A model generated the notes under the pieces. It was not told the DNA's origin, searched no databases, and saw only the letters and a program-made list of their open reading frames with translations. Below, in pieces: positions 21,481 through 33,700 of a stretch of 64,000 nt of DNA. Each line of letters begins with the position of its first letter. Positions within the stretch are counted from its first letter, which is position 1. The DNA lies in NCBI GenBank assembly GCA_020796225.1, contig CM036758.1, positions 27,908,322-27,972,321 on the forward strand, given 5' to 3'. Position numbers and translations under genes: made by a program. The DNA is from Arion vulgaris (lineage: Eukaryota > Mollusca > Gastropoda > Stylommatophora > Arionidae).

Positions 21481-22269
21481 TAGCTCATCGTAATATCCCT
21501 CAATTTCCTCTTTTTGTTTAAATAATGTAAAGTTGGTCCATATTTTTGAATAAACGATATGCTGAATATATTAATTCTTAGTTTTAACAGTATTTTTCTA
21601 TCATTATATGTTCAGCATCCACTCATATGTTCTGTTAGTTCTTTTTATTATCAGTATTTTCACTCAACTTCGACGATCTTCTCCTTCTAAGTAAATAATT
21701 ATATGCTCTTCTATTTTAATATACCCTGAGTAATTCCATCTGGATTCTGTCCCTCCAATTATATTGATCTTCATACATTTAGCCCTGAGCTTCCTGGGAA
21801 GCTGTACGGGAGAACGGAGTCACTAAAAGCAACAGTAACATTCATGATAAAAGTTGGTTCATCAGTCTAGTCGAGGATCGAGAGAGATACAATTATCCTC
21901 TAGTATCAAATTATTTAGCTTCCACTTCTGGTACAGTATCCTTACATTTCATGTTCCTACTTTTAGTTGTCTCTTTCTAGTTTTCATACAGCTGTTCTCA
22001 GACTGTGGTCTTTTAGTCGAAATGAAGAAGATGCATTTTGTGTGTTAGTAACAGGCTACATATCTGCACTGACGGATGTAGCACATAAGAAGAACTTGTC
22101 CAATTTTTGATGATGTCAATCAGAAGAGCTAACTAATTAATCTCTGCAGTCTTGCTACGTCAGTAAGGAATGTCTATTGATTACTGAACCAACATAATAA
22201 TAGTCTAAAGAGACCAACAACTTCCCATTCTCACATAGTAGATGTTGAAGTGTAAGTATGCTTACTGTT
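21481..22269. other. No feature recognised
   Basis: AT-rich sequence between the LINE cluster and the hAT element. Short frames only; no repeat shared with the rest of the window was noticed. Confidence 0.5.
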
Positions 22270-22277
22270 CTTGTAGC

Positions 22278-22700
22278 TAGTGTTGCCAAATGTAAATCGG
22301 CTTTTAGTGCTAGATTTTAGTTTAAAAGTGCTAGAAAGTGCTAGAAATATTTTTTTAATGCTAGAAAAGTGCAAAAATATTTTAAGTACCAATTGTGCTG
22401 TATTAATTACAGATCAATAGTATATCATTGTAATTTGAAAAAGTCAGCCTGCACATCTTCTGGCGCCGTTTGAGCAATCGGAATGCACATCATCTGAAGT
22501 TTTTTTTGGGTCATATGACTCGCAGGGTTGCCAAATGTAAATATGTTTTTAATGCTAGATTTTAGGGGGAGTGCTAGAAAGTGGTAGAAATATTTTTAAT
22601 GCTAGAAAAAATGTCAAAAACAGTTTACTTACCAATTGTGCTGTATTAATTACAGCTTGAATAGTATTTCATCGTAATTTGAGAAGTCAGACTGCACATC
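22278..22700. repeat. Duplicated hAT left end
   Basis: The left terminal sequence (tgccaaatgtaaat, gctagatttta, accaattgtgctgtatta, gcacatcttctg) occurs twice in tandem, from about 22283 and again from about 22527. The second copy is continuous with the transposase C-terminal coding end at 22650-22955. The outer copy therefore supplies the terminus that carries the target duplication. Confidence 0.75.
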
Positions 22701-22955
22701 TTCTGAAGTTTTTGTTGGGTCATACGAGTCCATTGTTCCAATTTTGGCGGTGACATCTTTAGGTAATTTAAAGTTTTTGCAGCATTTATTATGCCTCTTT
22801 AATCCATATTTTACTGCAAGAATTGCTGAAAGCATGGGCAGCTGCATTTTGTTTTTCATTTTAATTTTCACGACATTCATGCTGCTGAATAACCGTTCCA
22901 CTTCAGCATTAGAATTTGGTAAAATTAATAAATTTAGGGCAAAAGTTGCAACGTC
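22650..22955 (-). pseudogene. hAT transposase C-terminal dimerisation segment
   Basis: The minus strand reads DVATFALNLLILPNSNAEVERLFSSMN (in two overlapping parts: ALNLLILPNSNAEVE and MERLFSSMNVVKIKMKN), then MLSAILAVKYGLKRH. The LPxSNAxVERxFSxMN signature is the hAT C-terminal dimerisation domain. It is separated from the rest of the protein by 1.34 kb. Confidence 0.85.
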
Positions 22956-22959
22956 TTTG

Positions 22960-24303
22960 TGTAACAGTATTACTGTTCCTGGGGATAAGGGGATAAATTC
23001 TTGCTTATTGTAGTTGGTTGTTCCCCTTTGGTTTTATTCCCCTTGTGTCTATTTTGTTATGATGACAGTTGTTGACAGCTCATGAGTTGTCACGAAGATA
23101 GGTGAACGAACTCAGAGTATTGGAGATTATAATTTTTGAGCGGATTCGTTAGTGAGAGAGTAGATAGAGTCCGGGACGGTAGCACGAATGGGGACAGGAT
23201 TTCATGGACCTAGATAGCGTATGGGTTCTTATGTATTTCATATAGACAGTTAGAAAGAGTGGAGCAGAATTTATATACTGAAATATATCCAGTGTTGTGG
23301 ATCTTATGAGTGACCGGATTCGTTAGTGAGAGTGGGACACCGGTGCCTGTTATTATACTATTTTAGATAGACATTTAGAAAGAGTGGAGCAGAATTTATA
23401 TACTGAAATATATCCAGTGTTGTGGATCTTGTGAGTGACCGGATTTGTTAGTGAGAGTGGGACACCGGTGCCTGTTATTATGCTATTTTAGATAGACAGT
23501 TAGAAAGAGTGGAGCAGAATTATATACTGAAATATATCCAGAGTTGTGGATTTAGAGAGTGGCCGGATTCGTTAGTGAGAGTGGGACACCTGTACCTGTT
23601 ATTTTGCTATTTCAGATAGACAGTTAGAAAAGAGTGGAGCAGAATTTATATACTGAACTTTTTCCAGAGTTGTGGATTTTGAGAGTGGCCGTATTCGTTA
23701 GTGAGAGTGGGACACCTGTTCCTGTCATTAGGCTATTTCAGATAGACCGTCAGAAAAGGTGGAGCAGAATTTATATACTGAACTATATCCAGTGTTGCGG
23801 ATTTTGAGAGTGGCCGTATTTGTTAGCGAGAGAGGGACAAGTGTACCGCCCGGCGTCTAGCTGACTTGGAAAAGGGTTTGCTGTACGAGGCCGGAAGTAG
23901 AAAGAAGCCAGAACGCCCTTGGTTCCCAGCTGTTGAGGAGGAAAACGGATCCAGGGACTTAGTGAGCTCACGAGTTCATCACGATATTTAAGTAGGCGTT
24001 AGGAAGGTGGGGGACAGACAGTTCTACATGTGATTAAAAAACCATCTTTGACTTTCTACGTCAGTTGCTGTTTAAATTTGACTATTGTTAACGTTTTGGA
24101 TTTATGTGAGATGTGTTTTCGTGATGGTTTTGTTATTTGATGCAGTTTGATTTATGAACAATGGACTGTGTAAACACTAGAGATTAAATAGATACTTTAA
24201 TATTATTGTTCCGGACCGTGTTGTTAGTGTTGGTCATTTAGTAACATTGGAAAGAAAAGTAGAGAGGGTATGGTTGCGTGTAGAGAGTGGGGATACGGTA
24301 ACA
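22960..24303. mobile_element. LTR-like insertion in the hAT transposase
   Basis: The segment begins TGTAACAGTAT and ends ATACGGTAACA, so its ends are short inverted repeats with TG...CA termini. It is flanked by TTTG at 22956-22959 and 24304-24307. Removing it rejoins hAT coding sequence (GGNP to DVATFAL), with a one-base frame difference. TG...CA ends with a 4-bp duplication fit a solo LTR; a non-autonomous DNA element is the alternative. It holds about five ~125-bp repeats and no coding region. Confidence 0.6.
23200..23840. repeat. ~125-bp tandem repeat
   Basis: Units marked by gttagtgagagtgggacac start at 23322, 23447, 23571, 23697 and 23822 (spacing 125, 124, 126 and 125). Each also contains gtggagcagaatttatatac. 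A more diverged upstream unit starts at 23148. The array lies entirely inside the LTR-like insertion. Confidence 0.85.
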
Positions 24304-25991
24304 TTTGAAGGGTTACCTCCCGAAGAATCTGTATAATTGAAAACTTCAGACCAAAATGTCTCAGTGGTTGCAATATCAGTCCATGTAACTAAATGTATGA
24401 TGTTGTATTGAATCTCAATTGATGATTTCATTTCTTCATTTAAGTGAAATAATTCTAGCAGGGAATAATATTTTCTTAAAATGTGTCAATGTATTTTGCA
24501 CTGAGAATAAGCTTATATTCTTCAAAATATCAATGTTTTCTGGCAGACGATTATGCAGCTCTTTGTACAGGCTAATCAAAAAAGTTTTGTGCCCTTTTGC
24601 GGATGTGAGTTACTTGAGAAGATTGAATTTGTTGGCTAATTATCAATTCCCCAAGTCTTTTCTCAAATCTAGAACCCAGCTGTGGATTTGGATCCAGAAA
24701 TTCTTCAATGTTAGTGTTAGGATCAAGAGGATCAATGTTGCTTGTTGGCAGTACTAACATGTTAGCAATAGATGTAATAAGAAGAGATAGATCAGAAAAC
24801 AATTTTGTTTTATCAGCAGTATTTGATTCCAAAAGTTTGTTCACTTCTTGAACATGTTTTAGAATTGGATGCAAAAATAATATAAATAACTCATTCTGAG
24901 GGTCACAATACATTTCATACAGTAAAGTGGCGATGTAATATTTTTCATTAGAACTTGCTAATTGAAAATGAGTCTGCAATTCATTCCATTGGCTTAAAAT
25001 TTAAAATTCTGCTGATTGCTGGTTCAATTGCTAACCACCTGGTTACACAAGAATTTAAGATCTTCAGTGGTTCCTTATCATTAATGCTCTGGTAAAGTTG
25101 ACTAAGAAATTTGTCTCAGTGAACTCTTAGAAAACCATTTATAAATCTCACTTACTAAAAACTCAAGTTTATTGGCAATGAGGCAGCACAAGCATGGGAC
25201 ACTGATAATTGTATGGAGTGGCATACACATTTAAATAAGATTAATCCAAGAATTCCTTCCTTCAACTTCTTGAAAACACCGTTATTTGTCCCTACCATGA
25301 CACTGTAGTTGTCAGTGCCAATAGCCAGAAGATTTTTCATGTTTAATTTCTTTTCATCTAATTCATTCTTGACTGCATTTACAATGGCATCTGCATAACA
25401 TTTGTCTAGTAACACCATATTAAGATATGTATGAATTACTTTCTTGTGAGTTTCACTGTAATAAATTACAGCAATACCCAATAACTTGTTTACAGTGATG
25501 CCAGTTGATTCATCCAGTACTAAACAGAATTTTCCTTGCCCAAGATCAGTAGTCAAATCTTTCTTGAAGTAAGGAGCAATGATATTCTTTACAATATTTG
25601 CACACTTTGTACGATTCATCCTAACTTTATTTACCATTTCACTGTCCGATATGGTATTTTTGCACAAGTCTACCAAGTGATCACAAGAATTGAATGATGA
25701 ATGACAGCAAATAAACATTGCTAAATTGGCCTCAAGTGTAGATATCTTATCATCTTTCTTCGCAACGAAACTTGTAAGAGAAGCACTTTGACATGGACTA
25801 GCAAGTTTATGTTTCTTTGTTTCACAATGTCTTGCTAAAAGAAAATACTTAGCTAAGATGTCATGTCTACAATACTTGCAATGAGCTTTAGATGAATCAG
25901 TTGGTACTTCAAGTAGCCACTTTGCAAAAGTAGGATCGTTTAACCATTCCTTTCGAAATTTTTGCGAATACGTTGGTTTTGCTTTACTCAT
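24304..25991 (-). pseudogene. hAT transposase, BED finger and catalytic part
   Basis: A 278-codon frame begins at 25991 with MSKAKPTYSQKF. A BED-type zinc finger follows (C38, C41, H55, H61), then CLVLDESTGI (first catalytic aspartate region), AIGTDNYSVMVG (second) and CVCHSIQLSVSHA (the conserved CxxH of hAT). After frameshifts between 25155 and 24980 the protein resumes: INDKEPLKILN, SCVTRWLAIEPAI, a 135-codon frame (24979-24572), then TWTDIATTETFWSEVFNY up to the insertion. This is similar to ZBED/SCAND3-like hAT-derived proteins, but it lies inside an element with TIRs, so it is a transposon, not a host gene. Confidence 0.85.
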
Positions 25992-26154
25992 TGCTGAATG
26001 AGGAATTCTCTTTATGATTTGAACAGTCCTCCGTTGGTTTGGAAATGATTATAGCACTTAAGAACAGTCACTGATGAACTGAGAGCAAATACAGAAGCTG
26101 GTGGCAAGTCAACAAGATTGAACAAGGTCCACCATTTGCTTGGTTTTGTTTGTT

Positions 26155-26300
26155 TAGTAAGGGATTAAAGCCTCTTTAAGCCGAGGCACGCCCTTTCAAC
26201 CTAAGGCGAACCTTTTATTGGTTATATCAGAGCGTGTAGGCCAACAAACATGAAAAATAAGAATTAACTCCTTTCGGAGAATCCAAGAATTTCTGATTCA
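26155..26300 (+). repeat. Third copy of a short R1 sub-repeat
   Basis: The segment with ctctttaagc, gcacgc, ggttatatcagagcg and caagaatt-like ends parallels 2190-2313 and 55665-55885. It lies inside the hAT element between the transposase start and the right TIR region. Its repeated presence outside R1 suggests that this ~130-bp piece is itself a mobile short element. Confidence 0.6.
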
Positions 26301-26451
26301 TACCAAACTAAAGAAGTGCTGAAAGTGCTAACTAATTTTTTTCAGTGCTAGATTTGGTGCTAGGTGCTAGATCTAAATTTGCAGTGCTAGATCACAAAAA
26401 TAGTGCTAGATCTAGCACTAAAAGTGCTAAATTGGCAACACTGCTTGTAGG

Positions 26452-27170
26452 TAGCTGGTTAAACACACTGCTCATTATGTGCCTCTCTCTGCTTGTATAA
26501 TGTGTCGTTCTAAACACATTAAATTCCCGTAGAGATGAAACAGGTTTCTTTGTATTGTAAAACCAATGTTCTAATCAGTGGACTATGTCAGCATTCATTA
26601 TATCAGTGAGATCTAATAATAGATTATTTGTGTGAGTGCTCTGAAAATAAATCATCCTCATTAGTAACTTCATCATCATTATTTTTACGATTATCTCTAT
26701 CAGGTTCATGCAAGGGAGAAGGATTAATATATTAATTGCATGAACTATAAGTGGACAATACTATCAATGTTATATGAAACTGTAAAATCTCTCTGTTGTC
26801 TCCGTTTCAAATGTGAAAGCAGGTGGTGCCCAATGATCCGAAGAGTTATGCTAGCGGTAACTACCAGCAGGCTCTCAAAATCTGGTGAAGTCAATGAGTA
26901 AGGACAAGACCAGGAGATAGACATCAAACCATTTTCATATGGGTAAGCTGGAAATTGCCACAGGCTAAATCTTCGAAATGTCTGTTAGCTTCGAATGAAC
27001 CAAACCACAGCTTAAATGAAATGATATAATATTTGAAGGTCAGTCAGAAAGATGTCACCGCATTACTTTTCTTAGTGAATAATTAAGATAAAAGTATGAA
27101 AGTTTGCACTCTTAAAAATTGGAAAAAACTCGATTGTTTACATCAAATCGCACTACATTTACACAATATG
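26452..27170. other. No feature recognised
   Basis: AT-rich, no open frame of note, and no match noticed to the second R1/R2 copy. Confidence 0.5.
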
Positions 27171-27351
27171 AAAAGCTACAGTAACCAGTTAACAATGACG
27201 TGTGTGAGCAATTTACAAAACAGTGAATATTAATCACATTTCTGGTTGTGAAAAAAAGAGAAACTAGGGTGAACATTCACAAATTTTGATCTGCTGTATA
27301 TGGAGGTTGTGCGGTCAATAATATCACCGTCTGACTAAGAGAGTTAAAGTT

Positions 27352-27428
27352 TCATAAAGTGAAAACATAAAGTAAAAACATAAAGTAAAAACATAAAGTA
27401 AAAACATAAAGTAAAAACATAAAGTAAA
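27352..27428. repeat. 13-bp minisatellite
   Basis: Six tandem copies of taaaaacataaag. The equivalent position in the second R2 copy (57965-57985) has a single copy. Confidence 0.85.
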
Positions 27429-28990
27429 GCTGAGCTGCATGAACTTCTGCGCTATGGATGTTCTGAAATGGCTACCAGTTCAGACATGTTGAACTATGCT
27501 GATATCATTATTTCTGACCATGGACGCATTAAATGTCAACAATTAACCTTGCAACTATCAGTCTGCAAGCAAAGTGTAATTACAATTTTCAAATTTTGGA
27601 TGTTCCAAGATGTGCGCACGAGTGGTTCCTCAAAGTCCCACAAATTTCAAAGTAAAACAATCTGCTCTGAAATCTTTAAGCGATTCGATACTGAGGGAGA
27701 GAACATTTTATCAAAGACAGTTATATGTGATAAAATCTGAGTGCATTATTTTGAGACTGAGATAAGAAGCAGTCAATAAAGTGACATCATCCACAATCAC
27801 AAGAAATAAATTCAAGACTACTTAATCAGTAGAAAGTGTTAAGATCAGTGTCTGTTTTGGACAATTGATAATGGTATTCTTGTACATGTGATATCAAGAA
27901 GTGAGATAATCAATTCTGAAGGTAACATCAAAACTCAATAAGTGGTTCTGCAGAGTTCAGCCTAACAAGGATACAGTAGAACTGTCGCGGGGTTGTTAGT
28001 TGTGACTGCAACCGTACTTTGCCCGGTTGCCCCAAAGCTGGCAGTTCCGTTAGGCATCACCCGCCTCAGTTCTTACGTGGATGCTAGTTGTTATCGCAAC
28101 AGTACGTTGCACGGTTTTCCCAGGGAGGGCAGTTTCGTTACGCACGTAAACGCAACTTTATGTTTTGCGCTCTGCCAACCTTGCCCCTTAAGTTTATCTG
28201 CGCCAGGCCGCCGATACGGAGTCAACTGCAATCTTCCCTCGTACCGACACGAGGGTAGACTTTTATTCGCTAGCATCTGACTTATCTATTCTTGCCCCAC
28301 AGCTGGCAATGTTTGCCCCTCCTCAGGGCTTCATGTTTCGCCTTATGTGGACACACGTTTCATCACTGGATGCATCTCTCATCTTTTCATGTTTACTAAT
28401 CTACCCATCTGCAGAGAAACTTGTAATTTGTGGCGGGACCTCTGACTTATACTTCAAACTTGTGTATGTAGTCTCATGCTTCGGGGATGGCAATTTGTGT
28501 TCGGGCCTTACTGCGGCGGAGTAGGGATTCTATCATAGACGTTTCGCTGCTGTTTATTTTGTTCGGAACTTGGGCAATATTTTGTTGGCCATCGGCCAGG
28601 AGATTCGTAACTTTTGTTCGTACCTGCCTTGCTTTTTCGTACTTGCACTTCTACCACTACCAGTAGTTCTCCCAGATCCCTGCCCCCATTAGCCAGACTG
28701 GAACTAAAGTCTGTTGCCAGGGTCACCACGTGGAAGTAGGTGACATGGTCTTGATTAGTGCCGGCTCACTAATCCTGGCACACCCCCTCATGCGCCTTTG
28801 AAACCATTAGTTTATTTAAAATGTATGACGTGAACCCAAGGTTAAATGAGGATGTGATTAAAGAAGTAAATAAATGACTACGTGAACAGGATAACACCTG
28901 GTACAGACAAGACATTTGGTTTTTGTGTCGCGTTGGCTAAGGCCGTTCATGTTGATGGGGATTACGTACAAAAATAGTATGTTGAGAGGG
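27429..28990 (+). pseudogene. Mariner-like transposase, copy A, dead and split
   Basis: Readable pieces in order: CSEIFKRFDTEGENILSK, VICDKI, a stop, VHYFETE, KLNKWFCRVQPNK, then after the X insertion EDVIKEVNK-like and WYRQDI-like C-terminal sequence (28850-28960). These follow the order of mariner transposases. The aspartate of CD remains but the following E/S positions are altered. The TGA before VHYFE is shared with the copy at 58 kb, so the gene was already dead when the block duplicated. The segment with the second catalytic aspartate is replaced by repeat X. Confidence 0.75.
27973..28797 (+). repeat. Interspersed repeat X, copy 1
   Basis: A GC-richer segment. Landmarks: gcaaccgtactttgcccgg, cttccctcgtaccgacacga, gggcttcatgtttcgcc, and cagggtcaccacgtggaag. 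It matches 51369-52200 on the opposite strand and more weakly 46850-47800. It interrupts the mariner remnant here and is absent from the second R2 copy, so it is mobile or was moved by a mobile element. Ends are ragged between copies. Both strands have frames of 60-95 codons with no recognisable domain. It could be an LTR or non-autonomous element. Confidence 0.7.
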
Positions 28991-28997
28991 GATATTC

Positions 28998-29224
28998 GTG
29001 TACATTATGTGTAAAATTTATTTATTTTGAGCCCAAACTTTTGAACAAAAACAAATGTGGTGCATTACTTTCTGACCGTCTCATGTCTCTTCACTTGAAA
29101 ATGAACTCTACACAATGCACTCACTTAAAAATGAATTAAGAAAAACAACACAACACGCATTCACTTGAAAATGGATTTCAAAAAACAGTACAATATAAAA
29201 TGCACTTGAAAATGAATAGAACAG
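28998..29224 (+). repeat. Degenerate cacttgaaaatgaa repeats
   Basis: Four to five spaced copies of cacttgaaaatgaa with intervening acaatacaacat-like sequence. The same motif precedes the 27-bp array in both R2 copies (30400-30495; 58915-59010). Confidence 0.7.
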
Positions 29225-30370
29225 GGGAGACAGGACAAACGGTTGCTAAATTCCTTATTTCTCAGTCAAATGAGATACTAATTATCAGGTAGTACCAGGG
29301 GTGCTCTGAGATGAAATATTATATAACTTTAAAATTAATTATTTGTCGGGTTGCCATGGAAATGGCGGCCATGTTGGATTATGAACACTGTCATAAAGTA
29401 GGTAAGAACTCGCAACTAATTCATATTATTCTTTTAAAAAAATTGAAATACTTAAGTAAGCCAAAGTTCTAGGTACTTAGCAACTTTAAATTGTCCTAGG
29501 ACAGACAACAAGCTGATAGAAGTGAAACGAATAAGACATATACTATTTTTATCAAAAAATTGAAACTTATGGTTACTAAAAATATTGTATTAAAAAATAT
29601 ATTTGTCAAAACTTGCATTTCTATATCTGAGTGCCCTCAGTATTGATAGATCTGCAAATACTTTTGGTGAAATTTGAAAAGATCTATAACTTACCAAAGA
29701 ATTTCCACATAAATTAAATTTTTTGATTGACAGAACATCCATCATGTATTGTTACGTGTTAAATTCACCTGCATTATATGTACCTCATTCCTCCTTAACT
29801 ATCTCATGCTCCTTGATGTAGAGTATGAGAGAACTACCATTTTTTAATATAGGCAAATACTAAGGTAGACTAATGAGATGACGTTTTTGTTAGCTATGCG
29901 ATTGATAAAACCTTATTTGACAGTTTGAATATCATAGTTAGAAGATGTATTTGTCTCTACAAAAGCTTTGAAATCTCCATCACAGAGCATCCGGCAATAA
30001 ATAAGTTGTCTCTTTCTCATTGACCTGGCAAAAATATGCTTTTAGCCATAGCTTCCATAGAATAGGATAAACCATCACCATGTTCTCACACTGCCCTTTT
30101 AAAAAAGACATACAATTCTATAGGTCTTATGGAATAGAGATGTCCATTCCTAAGTACAAGCCAAACGGTATTTCTAGACATTGTCTTTTAAAAACACGTT
30201 AAATCTCCGAGAGGTGTGGCTGTTTAAAATTCATTTTCAAATTAAAAAAATAAAAGTTATTTTAAAAAAATGGAATTTGATTCTAGAGATATAAAACTAA
30301 CAGAAAAAAATAAATTTGGAAAATCGATATTTTAAAGAAAATATGTCAAGTCGTCAGGTTCTGCTTCGCA
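29225..30370. mobile_element. Insertion specific to R2 copy A, type unknown
   Basis: About 1.15 kb of AT-rich DNA interrupts the cacttgaaaatgaa repeats; the second copy runs straight through (58915-59010). Exact ends were not resolved. It contains ggttgccatggaaatggcgg, which resembles an internal motif of the TTAA element at 7050-7751, and a segment GGGGTGCTCTGAG at 29299 that resembles that element's end. The two may belong to one loose family. No gene. Confidence 0.45.
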
Positions 30371-30494
30371 TTCCAAAAAAAACCAATCCAACATATATTC
30401 ACTTGAAAAATAAACTGAAAGAAACAATCCAACATACATTCACTTGAAAATGAACTGAAAGAAACAATCCAACATACATTCACTTGAAAATGAA

Positions 30495-33400
30495 TTGAAA
30501 CATACGAACACTACAAGAAGAATGAAACATACAAACACTACAAGACGAATGAAACATACAAACACTACAAGAAGAATGAAACATACAAACACTACAAGAA
30601 GAATGAAACATACAAACACTACAAGAAGAATGAAACATACAAACATTACAAGAAGAATGAAACATCAGAACACTACAAGAAGAATGAAACATACAAACAC
30701 TACAAGAAGAATGAAACATACAAACACTATAAGAAGAATGAAACATACAAACACTAAAAGAAGAATGAAACATACAAACATTACAAGAAGAATGAAACAT
30801 ACAAACACTACAAGAAGAATGAAACATACAAACACTACAAGAAGAATGAAACATACATACACTACAAGAAGAATGAAACATACAAACATTACAAGAAGAA
30901 TGAAACATACAAACACTACAAGAAGAATGAAACATACAAACATTACAAGAAGAATGAAACATACAAACACTACAAAAAGAATGAAACATACAAACATTAC
31001 AAGAAGATTGAAACATACAGACACTACAAGAAGAATGAAACATACAAACACTACAAGAAGAATGAAACATACAAAAACTACAAGAAGAATGAAACATACA
31101 AACACTACAAGAAGAATGAAACATACAAACACTACAAGAAGGATGAAACATACAAACACTACAAGAAGAATGAAACATACAAACATTACAAGAAGAATGA
31201 AACATACAAACACTACAAGAAGAATGAAACATACAAACATTACAAGAAGATTGAAACATACAGACAATACAAGAAGAATGAAACATACAAACACTACAAG
31301 AAGAATGAAACATACAAACACTACAAGAAGAATGAAACATACAAACACTACAAGAAGAATGAAACATACAAACACTACAAGAAGATTGAAACATACAGAC
31401 AATACAAGAAGAATGAAACATACAAACACTACAAGAAGAATGAAACATACAAACACTACAAGAAGAATGAAACATACAAACACTATAAGAAGAATGAAAC
31501 ATACAAACACTACAAGAAGAATGAAACTACATACACTACAAGAAGAATGAAACATACAAACATTACAAGAAGAATGAAACATACAAACACTACAAGAAGA
31601 ATGAAACATACAAACATTACAAGAAGAATGAAACATACAAACACTACAAGAAGAATGAAACATACAAACATTACTAGAAGATTGAAACATACAAACATTA
31701 CAAGAAGAATGAAACATACAAACATTTCAAGAAGAATGAAACATACAAACACTACAAGAAGAATGAAACATACAAACACTACAAAAAGAATGAAACATAC
31801 AAACATTACAAGAAGAATGAAACATAACATACAAGAAGAATGAAACATACAAACATTACAAGAAGATTGAAACATACAGAAAATACAAGAAGAATGAAAC
31901 ATACAAACACTACAAGAAGAATGAAACATACAAACACTACAAGAAGAATGAAACATACAAACACTACAAGAAGAATGAAACATACAAACACTACAAGAAG
32001 AATGAAACATACAAACATTACAAGAAGAATGAAACATACAAACTACAAGAAGAATGAAACATACAAACACTACAAGAAGAATGAAACATACAAACACTAC
32101 AAGAAGAATGAAACATACAAACACTACAAGAAGAATGAAACATACAAACACTACAAGAAGAATGAAACATACAACACTACACGAAGAATGAAACATACAA
32201 CACTACAAGAAGAATGAAACATACAAACACTACAAGAAGAATGAAACATACAAACACTACAAGAAGAATGAAACATACAAACATTACAAGAAGAATGAAA
32301 CATACAAACATTACAATAAGATTGAAACATACAACACTACAAGAAGAATGAAACATACAAACACTACAAGAAGAATGAAATATACAAATACTACAAGAAG
32401 ATTGAAACATACAAACTTTACAAGAAGAATGAAACATACAAACATTACAAGAAGAATGAAACATACAAACACTACAAGAAGAATGAAACATACAAACACT
32501 ACAAGAAGAATGAAACATACAAACACTACAAGAAGAATGAACATACAAACACTACAGAAGAATGAAACATACAATACAGAAGATGAAACATACAAACATT
32601 ACAAGAAGAATGAAACATACAAACACTACAAGAAGAATGAAACATACAAACACTACAAGAAGAATGAAACATACAAACACTACAAGAAGAATGAAACATA
32701 CAAACACTACAAGAAGAATGAAAATACAAATTACAAGAAGAATGAAACATACAAACATTACAAGAAGAATGAAACATACAAACTACAGAAGAATGAAAAT
32801 ACAAACACTACAAGAAGAATGAAAAATACAAACACTACAAGAAGAATGAAACATACAAACACTACAAGAAGAATAAAATATACAAATACTACAAGAAGAT
32901 TGAAACATACAAACTTTACAAGAAGAATGAAACATACAAACATTACAAGAAGAATGAAACATACAAACACTACATGAAGAATGAAACATACAAACACTAC
33001 AAGAAGAATGAAACATACAAACACTACAGAAGAATGAAACATACAAACACTACAAGAAGTTGAACATCAACACTACAAGAAGAATGAAACATACAAACAC
33101 TACAAGAAGAATGAAACATACAAACATACAAGAAGATGAAACATCGACACTAAGAAGAATGAAACATACAAACATTACAAGAAGAATGAAACATACAAAC
33201 ACTACAAGAAGAATGAAACATACAACACTACAAGAAGAATGAAACATACAAACACTACAAGAAGAATGAAACATACAAACACTACAAGAAGAATGAAACA
33301 TACAAACACTACAAGAAGAATGAAACATACGAACACTACAAGAAGAATGAAACATACAAACACTACAAGAAGAATGAAACATACAAACACTACAAGAAGA

Positions 33401-33700
33401 ATGAAACATACAAACACTACAGAAGAATGAAACATACAAACACTACAAGAAGAATGAAACATACAAACACTACAAGAAGAATGAAACATACAAACACTAC
33501 AAGAAGAATGAAACATCAAACACTCAAGAAGAAGAACATTCAAACATTACAGAAGAATGAAACATACAAACACTACAAGAAGAATGAAACAAACAAACAC
33601 TACAAGAAGAATGAAACATACAAACATTACAAGAGGAATGAAACATACAAACATTACACGAAGAATGAAACATACAAACATTACAAGAAGAATGAAATAC
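30495..33700. repeat. 27-bp minisatellite, ~3.2 kb
   Basis: Roughly 115-120 tandem units of 27 bp (acatacaaacactac, then aagaagaatgaa). Because 27 is a multiple of three and the unit lacks stops in most frames, very long frames appear on both strands: MKHTNTTRR repeats on plus, CMFHSSCSV and VCFILLVVF repeats on minus. The left 1.3 kb is regular; from about 32030 single-base and multi-base deletions are common. Variant units (agattgaaacatacaga; aactttacaag) recur at intervals that indicate multi-unit duplication. The second R2 copy has about 14 units. Confidence 0.97.

Larger units (their letters stand above)
22278..26443 (-). mobile_element. hAT-superfamily DNA transposon with TIRs and TSD
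   Basis: The left end is TAGTGTTGCCAA. The right end, read inward, is CAGTGTTGCCAA, followed by a shared segment (cttttagtgctagat). CAGTGTTGCCA-type ends are a hAT hallmark. Flanking 8-mers are cttgtagc (22270-22277) and cttgtagg (26444-26451), one mismatch, matching the 8-bp duplication of this superfamily. The transposase runs on the minus strand and is dead: frameshifted, and split by the insertion at 22960-24303. A piece of the R1 repeat (26155-26300) lies inside the right end. Confidence 0.85.

Noticed and set aside
25155..25991. Host gene for a ZBED/SCAND3-like protein
   Set aside because: The frame sits inside an element with hAT terminal repeats and a target duplication, is frameshifted and is split by an insertion, so it is transposon sequence.
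30480..31717. Frames of 340-351 codons with MKHTNTTRR, CMFHSSCSV or VCFILLVVF repeats
   Set aside because: They come from a 27-bp tandem repeat whose length is a multiple of three. Both strands and several frames are open at once, and indels break them further along, so there is no sign of selection for protein.
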